A DNA stretch of 64,000 nt, from the NCBI GenBank assembly GCA_034408855.1, contig JAWXCK010000228.1, positions 28,651-92,650 of the forward strand, in the 5' to 3' direction. A model generated the notes under the pieces. It was not told the origin of the DNA and did no database searches. It saw only the letters and a program-made list of their open reading frames with translations. Source of the stretch: JAIYDQ01 sp034408855 (GTDB taxonomy: Bacteria > Planctomycetota > Planctomycetia > Pirellulales > Pirellulaceae). Shown piece by piece: positions 44,104 to 53,007 of this stretch. The translations under genes were made by a program, and so were the position numbers. Positions within the stretch are counted from its first letter, which is position 1; each line of letters begins with the position of its first letter.

Positions 44104-45234
44104 ATGGGCCTCCCCTCCCCTGCCTCGACCTGGATTGCGAAGCGGACTACTGCCTTTGATTCGAGCGGAATTCGTAAGGTCTTTGATCTCGCCGCGTCGC
44201 TGAAGAACCCGATCAATTTTTCGATTGGCCAGCCTGACTTCGATGTTCCTGGACCGATCAAAGACGCTTGCATCGAAGCGATCCAGAATGGTCGCAATGC
44301 GTATTCGCCAACTCAGGGTATCGCACCGCTTCTAGCACGGCTGCAATCGGACATCGATATCAAGTACGGTCATGCTAATCGTAAAGTCTTCGTGAGTTCG
44401 GGCACCAGTGGCGGGCTCGTCTTGTCGATGCTGTCGATGGTGGATCCAGGCGACGAAGTCATCATGTTTGATCCTTACTTCGTCATGTATCCGCCGCTCG
44501 TTCAATTAGTCGGCGGTGTTCCGATCGTCATCGACACGTATCCTGACTTTCGAATCGATCTCCAAAAAGTTCGCGATGCGATTACATCGCGCACCAAGCT
44601 CGTCCTCTTCAATTCGCCGGCCAACCCAACAGGCGTCATGGCAACGGTCGAGGAGATGCAAGGCTTAGCCGATCTTTGTCGAGAGAAGAATGTGGCTCTG
44701 GTCTCGGATGAAATCTATAGCCTTTTCGCCTTCGATGGTCCGATGCGTTCACCGGCTGAATTTCATGATGACACGATCGTGATCGATGGTTTTTCGAAGA
44801 GCCACGCCATGACTGGTTGGCGTTTGGGTTACGTTCATGGCCCATCGGAAGTGATCCAGACGATGCTCAAGATCCAGCAGTATTCATTTGTCTGCGCCCC
44901 GCAACCAGCTCAATGGGCCGGATTGGCGGCTCTCGACTACGACATGTCGCAGCATCGAGCGGACTATACGACCAAACGCGATATGATCGTCGATGGTTTG
45001 CGAAACGACTATGAATTCGCACATCCTGGTGGTGCGTTCTATATCTTCCCGAAAGCCCCATGGGGAACGGCGACCGAGTTTGTTCACAAAGCGATCGAGA
45101 ATGAGCTATTGATTATTCCCGGCAATATTTTTTCGGCGAAAGATACGCACTTTCGAATATCGTTTGCGGCCAGTGAAAAAACGTTGGAACGCGGCATCGA
45201 AGTTCTCAAAAAGCTAGCTCGGATGCGAAGCTGA
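44104..45234 (+). CDS. Class I/II PLP-dependent aminotransferase
   Basis: 376 aa of the AspC/AAT-I fold. NFSIGQPDFDVP near 38-49, YSPTQGI near 67, SGTSGGL near 99, NSPANPTG near 170 (substrate Asn), SDEIYS near 201, and the Schiff-base Lys232 in DGFSKSHAMTGWRLGY. The substrate is not determinable by eye; aspartate or an aromatic/branched-chain donor are all possible. Probably transcribed with the upstream membrane protein gene. Confidence 0.9.
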   Translation: MGLPSPASTWIAKRTTAFDSSGIRKVFDLAASLKNPINFSIGQPDFDVPGPIKDACIEAIQNGRNAYSPTQGIAPLLARLQSDIDIKYGHANRKVFVSSGTSGGLVLSMLSMVDPGDEVIMFDPYFVMYPPLVQLVGGVPIVIDTYPDFRIDLQKVRDAITSRTKLVLFNSPANPTGVMATVEEMQGLADLCREKNVALVSDEIYSLFAFDGPMRSPAEFHDDTIVIDGFSKSHAMTGWRLGYVHGPSEVIQTMLKIQQYSFVCAPQPAQWAGLAALDYDMSQHRADYTTKRDMIVDGLRNDYEFAHPGGAFYIFPKAPWGTATEFVHKAIENELLIIPGNIFSAKDTHFRISFAASEKTLERGIEVLKKLARMRS

Positions 45235-45278
45235 AGTTCTTACTAGTATCAGTGCAACCATGAGTGAGCCGCCGGCGC

Positions 45279-45391
45279 TAGCCTGGATTATTCATCAGCC
45301 AGAGTGCGTTAGCACCGGTTCGCTCGAATTGCTAGGAAACCGGACGCTAACGCGTTTCGGCTGATTTTGCAGAATGCTTTTTCTTCAAACG
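45279..45391. repeat. Palindromic dispersed element, copy C, with 3' extension
   Basis: Arms at 45297-45319 and 45339-45362 around TCGCTCGAATTGCTAGGAA, near-identical to copy A, including the ATTCATCAGCC lead. The downstream part (GCAGAATGCTTTTTCTTCAA and on) is shared with the partial copy at 49832-49876. It occupies the gap between convergent genes. Confidence 0.85.
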
Positions 45392-45411
45392 TCGCAAGTC
45401 TATACCATTAC

Positions 45412-47505
45412 CTATGCAGCTTTGTTCGGTGGGTCGCTGATCATTCCGACCGATTCGATGCTCGTATCGCGTGATACTTCGTTGTAGCTGAGTATTCTGA
45501 GATCCGGCAGCGTGTCTTGCGTGATCTGTCGCATCGAAGCTCGAATGCGTGGGCTTACTAAGAGACAGCGAGGCCGAGAGGCTTGGTCGAGTTTTCGAAC
45601 TTGGTCGGCGATAAGTTGGCAAGTCGTATTAATGGCCGCCGGTGACATACGAATGAACAAACCTCGATCGTTGTGCTCAGTCCCGGCCGCGATTCGGTCC
45701 TCGACTGCCGGATCGAGCGTGACGACGCGCAACAAAGCGTTCGAGTCTCGATATCGATGAGAAATAGTTCTGGCTAAACGATGCCGAACGTATTCGGTGA
45801 GCCAAATTGGATCTTTCATGCGCGGTGCATGATCGCCGAGAGTTTCAAGGATCAAGCTTAGCTGACGTATCGGAATGTCTTCTCGGAGCAGTGTTTGGAG
45901 GACTTGCTGGACGTCGGCGAGTTTCATAATCGATGGAATGAGCTCTTCCACTACCGTCGGAGTTGTCTTCTTGAGTTGGTCGAGAAGTTGTTTGGTGACA
46001 TCGCGAGTCAGCAGCTCGTCGGCGTGGCGGCGGGCAACTTCTTGAATATGCGTCGCCAAGACGGCTCCTGGGTCGACGATCTGATAGCCATAAATCTCGG
46101 CCTGCTGGCGGCGAGAAGGTTCGATCCAGTAGGCTTTGCGATTAAAGGCTGGATCGGTCGTCTCTTCACCGGTAATGCTTCCAGTTGTTAGTCCGGTATC
46201 GATCGCAAGAACACGATCGGGCCTGAGCGTGCCTCGAGCGACACGGTTACCACCAAGCTGCAATTCGTAGGAGTATTCGGGCAGGCTCATCCGATCTTTG
46301 ATGCGGACCATCGGAAGTAGAATTCCCATCTCGCTGGCAAGGGTCGCGCGGACGGTCGAGATGCGTTTCATCAGATCGCCGCCTCGATTCGGATCGGCCA
46401 AAACGATTAGCTTTGCCCCCAACTCCAATCGCATCGGATCGATTTCCAGATAGTCTTCGACCTTCTTTTCAGGAGCAGCTTTTTTAGCCGATTCCGCTTC
46501 GGTGCGGGCTTTCGCTTCGGCCTGTTTTTGAATCTTTGCCTTTTTCTGTAACGAAATGGCCAAACCGATGCATCCCGCCCCCAACGTAAACAACGGAAGG
46601 CTCGGTAGTTGCGTGAACATCAAGAGAATGAGGAAACATCCGGCCACGACGAGGGCTTCGGGTCTCGAAAAGATTTGTTTGAGAAAATCGGCAGGCAGAT
46701 TCGATTTTTGGGTCGACCTCGTGGTCAACAACGCAGCCGCTAAGGAGATCAGAAACGCCGGTACTTGGCTGACCAATCCGTCGCCGATGGTTAACTTGGT
46801 GAAGACTTCGGCAGCCTGGGAGAGCGACATTCCGGCATAGAAATAGCCGATGTAGAGCCCACCGACGATATTGATAATCGTAATAATAATCCCGGCGATG
46901 GCGTCTCCTCGCACAAACTTGCCAGCACCGTCCATCGCCCCATAAAAGTCCGCTTGCCTAGTAATATCTTCCCTTCGTCGCTGAGCTTCCTTTTCGTCGA
47001 TGGCTCCTGCGCTCAAATCGGCATCGACCGCCATTTGACGCCCTGGCATCCCATCCAAAGCAAAACGGGCAGCGACTTCGCCAATACGCGTGGCACCTTT
47101 GGTGATGACGACGAAATTAATCACGAAGATAATGATAAACATGATGATTCCGACGGCCAGTCGATCGCCCGCCACAAACTCGCCAAAGGCTTGAATTACG
47201 CCCCCTGCCGCTCCCAACCCCTCGGTATCGGTACGAGTTAGGATCAATCGCGTCGATGCGATATTGAGAACCAAACGTCCGAGTGTTGTCGTTACCAACA
47301 TCGTCGGAAAAACGCTAAACTCTAGGGGCGAGCTGATCGAAATCGTTGTCAGCAGTACGATGGCCGCGATGGCGATATTCATCGAAAGCAAAATGTCGAG
47401 CAGAAATGGCGGCAAGGGCACCAGAATGACAATGACGCAGGCAACGACGCCGATCGGAAAGACGAAGTCGCGAGATCGATTCAAAAATGTTTCAAAACTA
47501 TTCAT
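45412..47505 (-). CDS. flhA: Flagellar export apparatus protein FlhA
   Basis: 697 aa from ATG 47505 (MNSFETFLNRS); the frame opens slightly earlier at 47544. About eight N-terminal membrane helices (15-310), with the FHIPEP-type conserved block TRIGEVAARFALDGMPGRQMAVDADLSAGAID. A cytoplasmic linker and the ring-forming FlhA-C domain follow (about 350-690: MLLPMVRIKD-like, PVLLCSPxIR-like CLLVSPRIRASM). FlhA is the core export gate of the flagellar type III system. No other flagellar gene lies in this window. Confidence 0.93.
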   Translation of the reverse strand: MNSFETFLNRSRDFVFPIGVVACVIVILVPLPPFLLDILLSMNIAIAAIVLLTTISISSPLEFSVFPTMLVTTTLGRLVLNIASTRLILTRTDTEGLGAAGGVIQAFGEFVAGDRLAVGIIMFIIIFVINFVVITKGATRIGEVAARFALDGMPGRQMAVDADLSAGAIDEKEAQRRREDITRQADFYGAMDGAGKFVRGDAIAGIIITIINIVGGLYIGYFYAGMSLSQAAEVFTKLTIGDGLVSQVPAFLISLAAALLTTRSTQKSNLPADFLKQIFSRPEALVVAGCFLILLMFTQLPSLPLFTLGAGCIGLAISLQKKAKIQKQAEAKARTEAESAKKAAPEKKVEDYLEIDPMRLELGAKLIVLADPNRGGDLMKRISTVRATLASEMGILLPMVRIKDRMSLPEYSYELQLGGNRVARGTLRPDRVLAIDTGLTTGSITGEETTDPAFNRKAYWIEPSRRQQAEIYGYQIVDPGAVLATHIQEVARRHADELLTRDVTKQLLDQLKKTTPTVVEELIPSIMKLADVQQVLQTLLREDIPIRQLSLILETLGDHAPRMKDPIWLTEYVRHRLARTISHRYRDSNALLRVVTLDPAVEDRIAAGTEHNDRGLFIRMSPAAINTTCQLIADQVRKLDQASRPRCLLVSPRIRASMRQITQDTLPDLRILSYNEVSRDTSIESVGMISDPPNKAA

Positions 47506-47658
47506 GGCTGCGAAGGCTACTATCCAGAGGCACTTTCCGTCCATAGCGTTTCAACAAACGTCTAGCCGCGGATGTTGAAATCGCGTACTAACGGTAAAGT
47601 AATACGCAGCGGCACATCGCCTTTTCCAAGTAGACTTCGAAGTAATGCTAGCGAACGC

Positions 47659-48798
47659 ATGACCGACGCAAAGAGAACATCGAACGCAGCCGGTAGGATC
47701 AACCCGTACCCTACCCTTGGGCCTCGGTTCTGGCACGGTATGCCGTCTCATATTTGGTGGCCACTGCTAGCTCGAAACGGTTTTCGAGTCTCCCCCTCGC
47801 GACTGCACTTGGCTGTCGCACTTGTTTTCTTTGCGCCCATCAATGATCTGATGGCTGTGACGCAGCATTTGATTCATGGTCGCGCCATTCGCCGAACCAA
47901 GCTTGCCGGGCCGCCCCTTTTCATTTTGGGGCATTGGAGAAGCGGCACGACGCTGATGCACGAGATGCTGCAACTCGACGAGCGTTATGCGTCGCCGAAC
48001 ACCTTTCAATGTTTTGCTCCTTGGCACTTCCTGCTTTCGGAAAAACTGATCCGGCGGTTCGGGAATTTTCTGTTGCCCGATCGACGCCCGATGGACAACA
48101 TGAAAGTCGGCTGGTCGCTGCCGCAGGAGGACGAATTTGCCTTGATGGTTCTCGGCGCTCCAACGCCCTATTATCGAATCGCCTTTCCAAATAACCCCGT
48201 TCCCTATCTAGATTCGCTGGGGTCGCAATCGTTCAAGCCTCGCGATCTACAGCGTTGGAAGATCGACATCGATTGGTTCTTCCGCGCGCTAACTTATCAC
48301 ACCGGAAAGCCACTGATTATCAAAAGCCCGCCACATACCGGGCGACTCGGAATTCTTGCCGATATGTATCCAGAGGCGAAATTCATTCACATGGTTCGCG
48401 ATCCCAGAAAACTGTATCCGTCGACCAAAAAAATGTGGCGAGCCCTGGCGGACGTTCAATCGCTTCAAAGTACTGACGACGAAGAAAGACTCCATCGATA
48501 CGTTATAGACTGTTTGCACCGCATGTACGATTCGTTTGAAATTGATCGTCAGCGATTGCCAAGCGATCGGATTATCGATGTCCATTACGAGGAATTGGTC
48601 GAGCATCCTATCGAGACGATCAAAAGCATTTACGAACAATTAAATCTGGGCGATTCGCAACCGATCGTAACGAAGCTAACCGATCGTCAAGGCAAAGATG
48701 ACGACTATCAACCCAATCAGCATCTATCCAACGATGAACTAGAGCGAGTCATCCAGCAAGACTGGTCTGACTATTCGCGTCGATACGGCTATTCATGA
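47659..48798 (+). CDS. Sulfotransferase family protein
   Basis: 379 aa from ATG 47659; the frame is open from 47572. The PAPS 5'-phosphosulfate loop GHWRSGTTLMHEML is near 91-104 (RSGTT core), and the 3'-phosphate motif is HMVRDPRKLYPSTKKM. Sulfotransferases move sulfate from PAPS to hydroxyl or amino acceptors, often carbohydrates. The acceptor here is unknown. It ends 5 nt from the convergent xer gene. Confidence 0.88.
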   Translation: MTDAKRTSNAAGRINPYPTLGPRFWHGMPSHIWWPLLARNGFRVSPSRLHLAVALVFFAPINDLMAVTQHLIHGRAIRRTKLAGPPLFILGHWRSGTTLMHEMLQLDERYASPNTFQCFAPWHFLLSEKLIRRFGNFLLPDRRPMDNMKVGWSLPQEDEFALMVLGAPTPYYRIAFPNNPVPYLDSLGSQSFKPRDLQRWKIDIDWFFRALTYHTGKPLIIKSPPHTGRLGILADMYPEAKFIHMVRDPRKLYPSTKKMWRALADVQSLQSTDDEERLHRYVIDCLHRMYDSFEIDRQRLPSDRIIDVHYEELVEHPIETIKSIYEQLNLGDSQPIVTKLTDRQGKDDDYQPNQHLSNDELERVIQQDWSDYSRRYGYS

Positions 48799-48803
48799 AG
48801 AGG

Positions 48804-49757
48804 CTACGCTCGAGGGTGGAATTGTTGATGAACTTTCTTGAGTCGTGAGCTATCGACTTGGGTATAGATCTGCGTCGTTTGAATACTCGCATGGCCAAGC
48901 ATCTCTTGAATGATTCGTAAATCGGCTCCGCCAGCCAGCAAGTGAGTGGCAAAGGAATGTCGCAACGTATGGGGAGTGATTTCCGGGTCGATTCCCGACC
49001 GCAGCGCATACCTTTTTACTAGCTCCCAAATCGCTTCACGCCGCAAGCGACGACCAGATCTCGATAGAACAACCCATGGGGTTGAAAGCAGGTCTCGCCC
49101 GCGTGCGAGAGATGGTCGCTGTTGCTGGAGATATTCTTCAAGTGTTACAATGGCACGCTGACCGAGCGGAACGACACGCTGCTTGCTCCCCTTTCCTTCG
49201 GCAATGCAGTACCCTTCTTTGAGGTGAATGTTGTTGAGCGTCATGTCGCTGACTTCGCTTACCCGGCAACCGGTAGCGTACATCAATTCGAGGATAGCTC
49301 GATCGCGCAGCCACAACGGATCCCAACGCTGGGGTGCGATTAAAAACTGTTCGATCGCGCTGACGGTGATGACTTTGGGAATCCGCTGCCACATTTTTTG
49401 CGAAGCAAGCAACTCGGCTGGGTTGTCCTGGACCGCTATTTCTAACTGCAAAAATTTATAGAACATTCGGACGGCAACGATGTGCCGCGAGATACTCGAC
49501 GGGGCAAGTTTCAATTCTTTCAAGAAGCCGACGAAATCGCTAAGCTCGCGAATCGTAATCTTGATCGGGGAACGACCGTTGAGCCACTGGTTCATGTGGA
49601 CTAAATCGCGGCGATAGGCTTGAACGGTATTTTCAGCCAGATGGCATTCACTTCGCAAATAGGTCGTATATTGCTCGATCCAGCCCGACATGGTTTCAGC
49701 GACCGCATTCGGAGTAACCGAAGTGTCGCGAAGTTTTTTGAGTTTGCTAATAGCCAT
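48804..49757 (-). CDS. Tyrosine site-specific recombinase, XerC/XerD type
   Basis: 317 aa (or 295 from an internal ATG). N-terminal SAM-like DNA-binding domain (about 25-110) and catalytic domain with the full set of residues: Arg165 (ATGCRVSE), Lys189 (GKGSKQR), His263 and Arg266 (HTLRHSFATHL), His289 (GHASIQTTQIY) and nucleophile Tyr298. It resembles chromosomal Xer resolvases that act at dif to separate chromosome dimers, rather than an integron or phage integrase. No mobile-element boundary is visible around it. Confidence 0.9.
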   Translation of the reverse strand: MAISKLKKLRDTSVTPNAVAETMSGWIEQYTTYLRSECHLAENTVQAYRRDLVHMNQWLNGRSPIKITIRELSDFVGFLKELKLAPSSISRHIVAVRMFYKFLQLEIAVQDNPAELLASQKMWQRIPKVITVSAIEQFLIAPQRWDPLWLRDRAILELMYATGCRVSEVSDMTLNNIHLKEGYCIAEGKGSKQRVVPLGQRAIVTLEEYLQQQRPSLARGRDLLSTPWVVLSRSGRRLRREAIWELVKRYALRSGIDPEITPHTLRHSFATHLLAGGADLRIIQEMLGHASIQTTQIYTQVDSSRLKKVHQQFHPRA

Positions 49758-49831
49758 ATTGGGGGAATGCCTAAATGCTCGCTAACTTGCACCGCGTCGC
49801 TGACGATTCCGCTGCAGCCATCCGACCGAAA

Positions 49832-49876
49832 GTAACGCGTTCGGGCTGATTATGCAGACTGCTTTTTGTTCAAACG
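49832..49876. repeat. Partial copy D of the palindromic element
   Basis: Matches the 3' half of copy C (TAACGCGTT, CGGGCTGATT, then GCTTTTT and TTCAAACG) but lacks the left arm and centre. It lies in the divergent gap between the xer gene and galE. Confidence 0.7.
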
Positions 49877-50011
49877 GGCACTGGGCTGGGCAAATCGCAC
49901 AAAATCGGTCACAGTGGTTGTTCGTGGATGTTTGGATTTCTCGCGGCGGCGAGATCGAAATCCTAGTTGAATCGTTTCGTTCGTTAGCAAGTTCCTGGGG
50001 AGTTGTGCAGT

Positions 50012-50995
50012 ATGAAGGTTTTGGTCGTAGGCGGAGCTGGCTACGTTGGCTCACATACAGTTCGTCTGCTCGAAAAGGAAGGACACGAGTATTGGGTCTA
50101 CGACAATCTTTCCCGAGGACATCGCTCGGCGGTGCCATCTGGACGCTTGATTGAAGGAAATCTTTCAGATCGCGGGCTACTTTTGCAGGTTCTGCGGGAT
50201 AAAGAAATTGAAGCGGTCATGCACTTCGCGGCCTATGCGCTGGTCAACGAATCTGTGCAGCATCCAGCGATATACTATCAGAACAACATTACGGCGCCCC
50301 TCGAATTATTAGAGGCCATGCGTCAAGCCGGAGTTTGGCGCTTTGTTTTTTCCAGTACGACCGCGACGTATGGTCAGCCCGAGAAAATCCCGATCGCCGA
50401 ATCGACTCCTCAGCGTCCGATCAATCCCTACGGCTTTACCAAACTCGTTATCGAACATGCCCTTACTGACTATGCTCACGCCTATGGCTTTGGCGTCGCC
50501 TCATTGCGTTACTTCAATGCCGCTGGAGCCGCCGAAGATGGCACGCTAGGTGAAGATCACGATCCCGAGTCGCACATCATTCCGATTGTCCTTCAAGTAG
50601 CACTCGGCCAGCGCGACTTCATTTCAGTTTACGGAAACGACTACCCGACGCCGGATGGAACCTGCGTTCGAGACTACATCCACGTCAACGACCTCGGATC
50701 GGCTCACTTGTCGGCACTTAAGCTGCTCACACCCGAATCAGACCTGCAAATGAATCTAGGGACCGGCCAAGGAACCAGTGTCATGGAGGTCATCGATGCG
50801 TGCCGCGCTGTAACTGGGCATGTGATTCCTGTCCGGAATGCACCGCGACGTGAAGGCGACCCAGCCTGCTTGATCGCCGACTCGACTCTCGCGCAAAAGA
50901 CTCTCAACTGGACGCCAAAATTTCAAACCATCCGACCCATTGTTGAAACCGCCTGGCGATGGCATAAGAGCCATCCCCATGGATATGCCAAATAG
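50012..50995 (+). CDS. galE: UDP-glucose 4-epimerase
   Basis: NAD-dependent short-chain-dehydrogenase-type enzyme that interconverts UDP-glucose and UDP-galactose. 328 aa from ATG 50012 with GGGGAG about 10 nt upstream. NAD loop GGAGYVG at 7-13, catalytic Ser115-Thr116 region (FSSTTATYG), Tyr140 and Lys144 in NPYGFTKLVIE, then NAAGAAEDG and DGTCVRDYIHVNDL. 12 nt before plsC on the same strand. Confidence 0.94.
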   Translation: MKVLVVGGAGYVGSHTVRLLEKEGHEYWVYDNLSRGHRSAVPSGRLIEGNLSDRGLLLQVLRDKEIEAVMHFAAYALVNESVQHPAIYYQNNITAPLELLEAMRQAGVWRFVFSSTTATYGQPEKIPIAESTPQRPINPYGFTKLVIEHALTDYAHAYGFGVASLRYFNAAGAAEDGTLGEDHDPESHIIPIVLQVALGQRDFISVYGNDYPTPDGTCVRDYIHVNDLGSAHLSALKLLTPESDLQMNLGTGQGTSVMEVIDACRAVTGHVIPVRNAPRREGDPACLIADSTLAQKTLNWTPKFQTIRPIVETAWRWHKSHPHGYAK

Positions 50996-51007
50996 TTAGA
51001 AGCTGCT

Positions 51008-52219
51008 ATGCAATCGATCATTATCGAAAAACCGTATCAGTTTGTGCTGCCGCATCGCGGCAATTGGCTGCCGAAATGGATTCAACGATTGAGAATTGTG
51101 GATCGGTATCTCCATCGAATCGAAGGTGTCGAGTCACGCGATCTGCGTGGCATCGATCACTTTCGCGAGTCGCTTCGACAAGGACACAGTGTACTGCTTG
51201 CCCCAAACCATTGCCGATACGCCGATCCGATGGTCATGGGTTGGGTGGCACGCGAAGTTCAGCTCCCGTTTTATGCGATGGCGAGTTGGCATCTATTTGA
51301 ACAGTCTCGTTGGATGCGTTGGGCTTTGCGGGTTATGGGAGCCTTTAGTATCTACCGCGAGGGCGTCGATCGACAGTCGCTCGACATGGCCGTCGAGATC
51401 CTTGCGACCGGTGAACGACCGTTAGTAGTCTTCCCAGAGGGAGCTGTCTTTCGTACCAACGATCGGTTGCAACCGCTCTTGGATGGCGTGGCGTTCTTGG
51501 CGCGAACGGCGGCGAAGAAGCGAGCTAAAGAAGATCCGAATAAAAAAGTCGTCATACATCCGGTCGCTATCAAGTATGTTTTCCGTGGCGATCTGGCCAA
51601 GAGTATCGAACCGGTGCTGGCAACGATCGAACATCGGCTGACCTGGAGTACACCGGCTCAAGGCGATCTGTTGCAACGCTTGCAGCGCGCGGTCCTTGGT
51701 ATCCTTTCGCTAAAAGAGATCGAGTTCTTCGGGCAAGCCCAGAGTGGTGCGGTCGAAGAACGCCAACAAAAGCTCATCGATCACTTATTGGATCCGTTAG
51801 AAGCCGAATGGTTAGGCAAACAACAAGACGGGTCAATTATTCCGCGAATCAAAGCCTTGCGGATGAAGATTCTTCCGGAAATGATAACCGGCCAAGTCGA
51901 TGCGACGGAACGCGATCGACGCTGGAAACAACTGGCTCACATCTATCTTGCTCAACAGATTTCAGCCTATCCGCACGACTACCTCGTTCGCCCAACGACG
52001 CCGACGAGGATTTTAGAGACGGTAGAACGACTCGAAGAGGACTTGACAGACCGCGTCCGAAAACACTCTCCCCTGCACGTCATCGTCGAAGTGGGTGAAG
52101 CCATCGATGTACCATTAGAACGAGGTCCACGCGGGGAAGAAGATCCGATTATGAAAACCCTTCGCGATGCACTCCAAGGCCAGCTCGATCGCCTATCAGG
52201 AGAAAGCGGCGAATTCTGA
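51008..52219 (+). CDS. 1-acyl-glycerol-3-phosphate acyltransferase-like (PlsC family)
   Basis: 403 aa. HX4D catalytic motif NHCRYADP (His68, Asp73), a GAFSIYREG block near 111, and the substrate-binding FPEGAVFR near 142-149. After the acyltransferase domain (to about 230) a helical, charged C-terminal region of about 170 residues has no assignment; PlsC itself is about 240 aa. Acyl acceptor could be lysophosphatidate or another lipid. Probably co-transcribed with galE. Confidence 0.85.
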   Translation: MQSIIIEKPYQFVLPHRGNWLPKWIQRLRIVDRYLHRIEGVESRDLRGIDHFRESLRQGHSVLLAPNHCRYADPMVMGWVAREVQLPFYAMASWHLFEQSRWMRWALRVMGAFSIYREGVDRQSLDMAVEILATGERPLVVFPEGAVFRTNDRLQPLLDGVAFLARTAAKKRAKEDPNKKVVIHPVAIKYVFRGDLAKSIEPVLATIEHRLTWSTPAQGDLLQRLQRAVLGILSLKEIEFFGQAQSGAVEERQQKLIDHLLDPLEAEWLGKQQDGSIIPRIKALRMKILPEMITGQVDATERDRRWKQLAHIYLAQQISAYPHDYLVRPTTPTRILETVERLEEDLTDRVRKHSPLHVIVEVGEAIDVPLERGPRGEEDPIMKTLRDALQGQLDRLSGESGEF

Positions 52220-52246
52220 GTGCATTGCGGCCTTAGTGGTCGCGCA

Positions 52247-52447
52247 TCACGGGCTGGCGGCACTGGTGATGGCTTGGGCGGACTCATCGAACGACGCGCG
52301 AGTCGCGCTCGATACCGATCGAACACTTCCTATGCAAACCGCGATAATCATCGATAGCATTACAGCGTATTCTACGGCAGTCGGGCCATCTTCTTCCTGT
52401 ATAAGACGTTCCAATTTCGTCTTGAATCGTTTGAGCATGACCATCAT
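52247..52447 (-). CDS. flp: Flp-family type IVb pilin
   Basis: 66 aa (63 if the third ATG at 52438 is used). Short basic leader, then EEDGPTAVEYAVMLSMIIAV with the Flp signature G-x-T-A-x-E-Y (cleavage expected after Gly, conserved Glu and Tyr at mature positions 5-6). A short Ser/Ala-rich tail follows. It is the main pilus subunit type built by Tad machines, but lies some 36 kb from cpaB-cpaC-cpaE. Convergent with plsC. Confidence 0.9.
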   Translation of the reverse strand: MMVMLKRFKTKLERLIQEEDGPTAVEYAVMLSMIIAVCIGSVRSVSSATRASFDESAQAITSAASP

Positions 52448-52631
52448 ACACCGTGGCTTCTTGAGTCAGAAAGCTAATGCACCCAACACCGGGTCGCTAA
52501 CCAAGCTTATCTTTCAATCGGCAGCCGCGCCCAAATCCGTTGGAACTGAATTGCAACAAAACAGGATTTGAATCACCCAGTATCTGCGCAATCGCGACAG
52601 GCGTTAAAGGCGGCACAATTTGACAACTTGA

Positions 52632-52991
52632 TTACGGATGCTGGTTGAGAATGCCGCGAACTTTCGCTGGCGAAGGATCGGAGCCGTTGAACTCTTCAAG
52701 CTGGAAATCGGCGGCTAGGTTTCTCACGCTCTTGAGCTGGATCACGCCGGTATCGGGTGCGATCGCATAAACGGCGAGTACACGTCGGGTGCTATCGACC
52801 AAAATGACTTGATTGGCACCCGAACTTGTAATGCCACTGTGCATCAGCATGGCTTCGTTCCCAGTCGCTGCCGGGCTGGGGAGCGTCCAGACTGACGACG
52901 ATGCATTCGGTGACTGCCCTTTGGTGAACTGAATTCCAAAGACTACCAGTCCAATCAACGCAAGCAAAGAACAAAACAGGCTTTTGGTCAT
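52632..52991 (-). CDS. Small secreted protein of unknown function
   Basis: 119 aa. Signal peptide about 1-26 (LALIGLVVFGIQFTKGQ). The mature part is short and beta-rich (ANQVILVDSTRRVLAVYAIA, VIQLKSVRNLAADFQLEEFN) and has no cysteine. I do not recognise the family with confidence, although similar short proteins next to glyS recur in planctomycetes. It starts 16 nt after the glycyl-tRNA synthetase stop and may be co-transcribed with it. Confidence 0.75.
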   Translation of the reverse strand: MTKSLFCSLLALIGLVVFGIQFTKGQSPNASSSVWTLPSPAATGNEAMLMHSGITSSGANQVILVDSTRRVLAVYAIAPDTGVIQLKSVRNLAADFQLEEFNGSDPSPAKVRGILNQHP

Positions 52992-53007
52992 CGTTATTAT
53001 CCTTTCA

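Noticed and set aside
48804..49757. Xer-type recombinase as the integrase of a mobile island
   Set aside because: Neighbours are housekeeping genes on both sides and no direct repeats or tRNA target is visible; it fits a chromosomal XerC/D.
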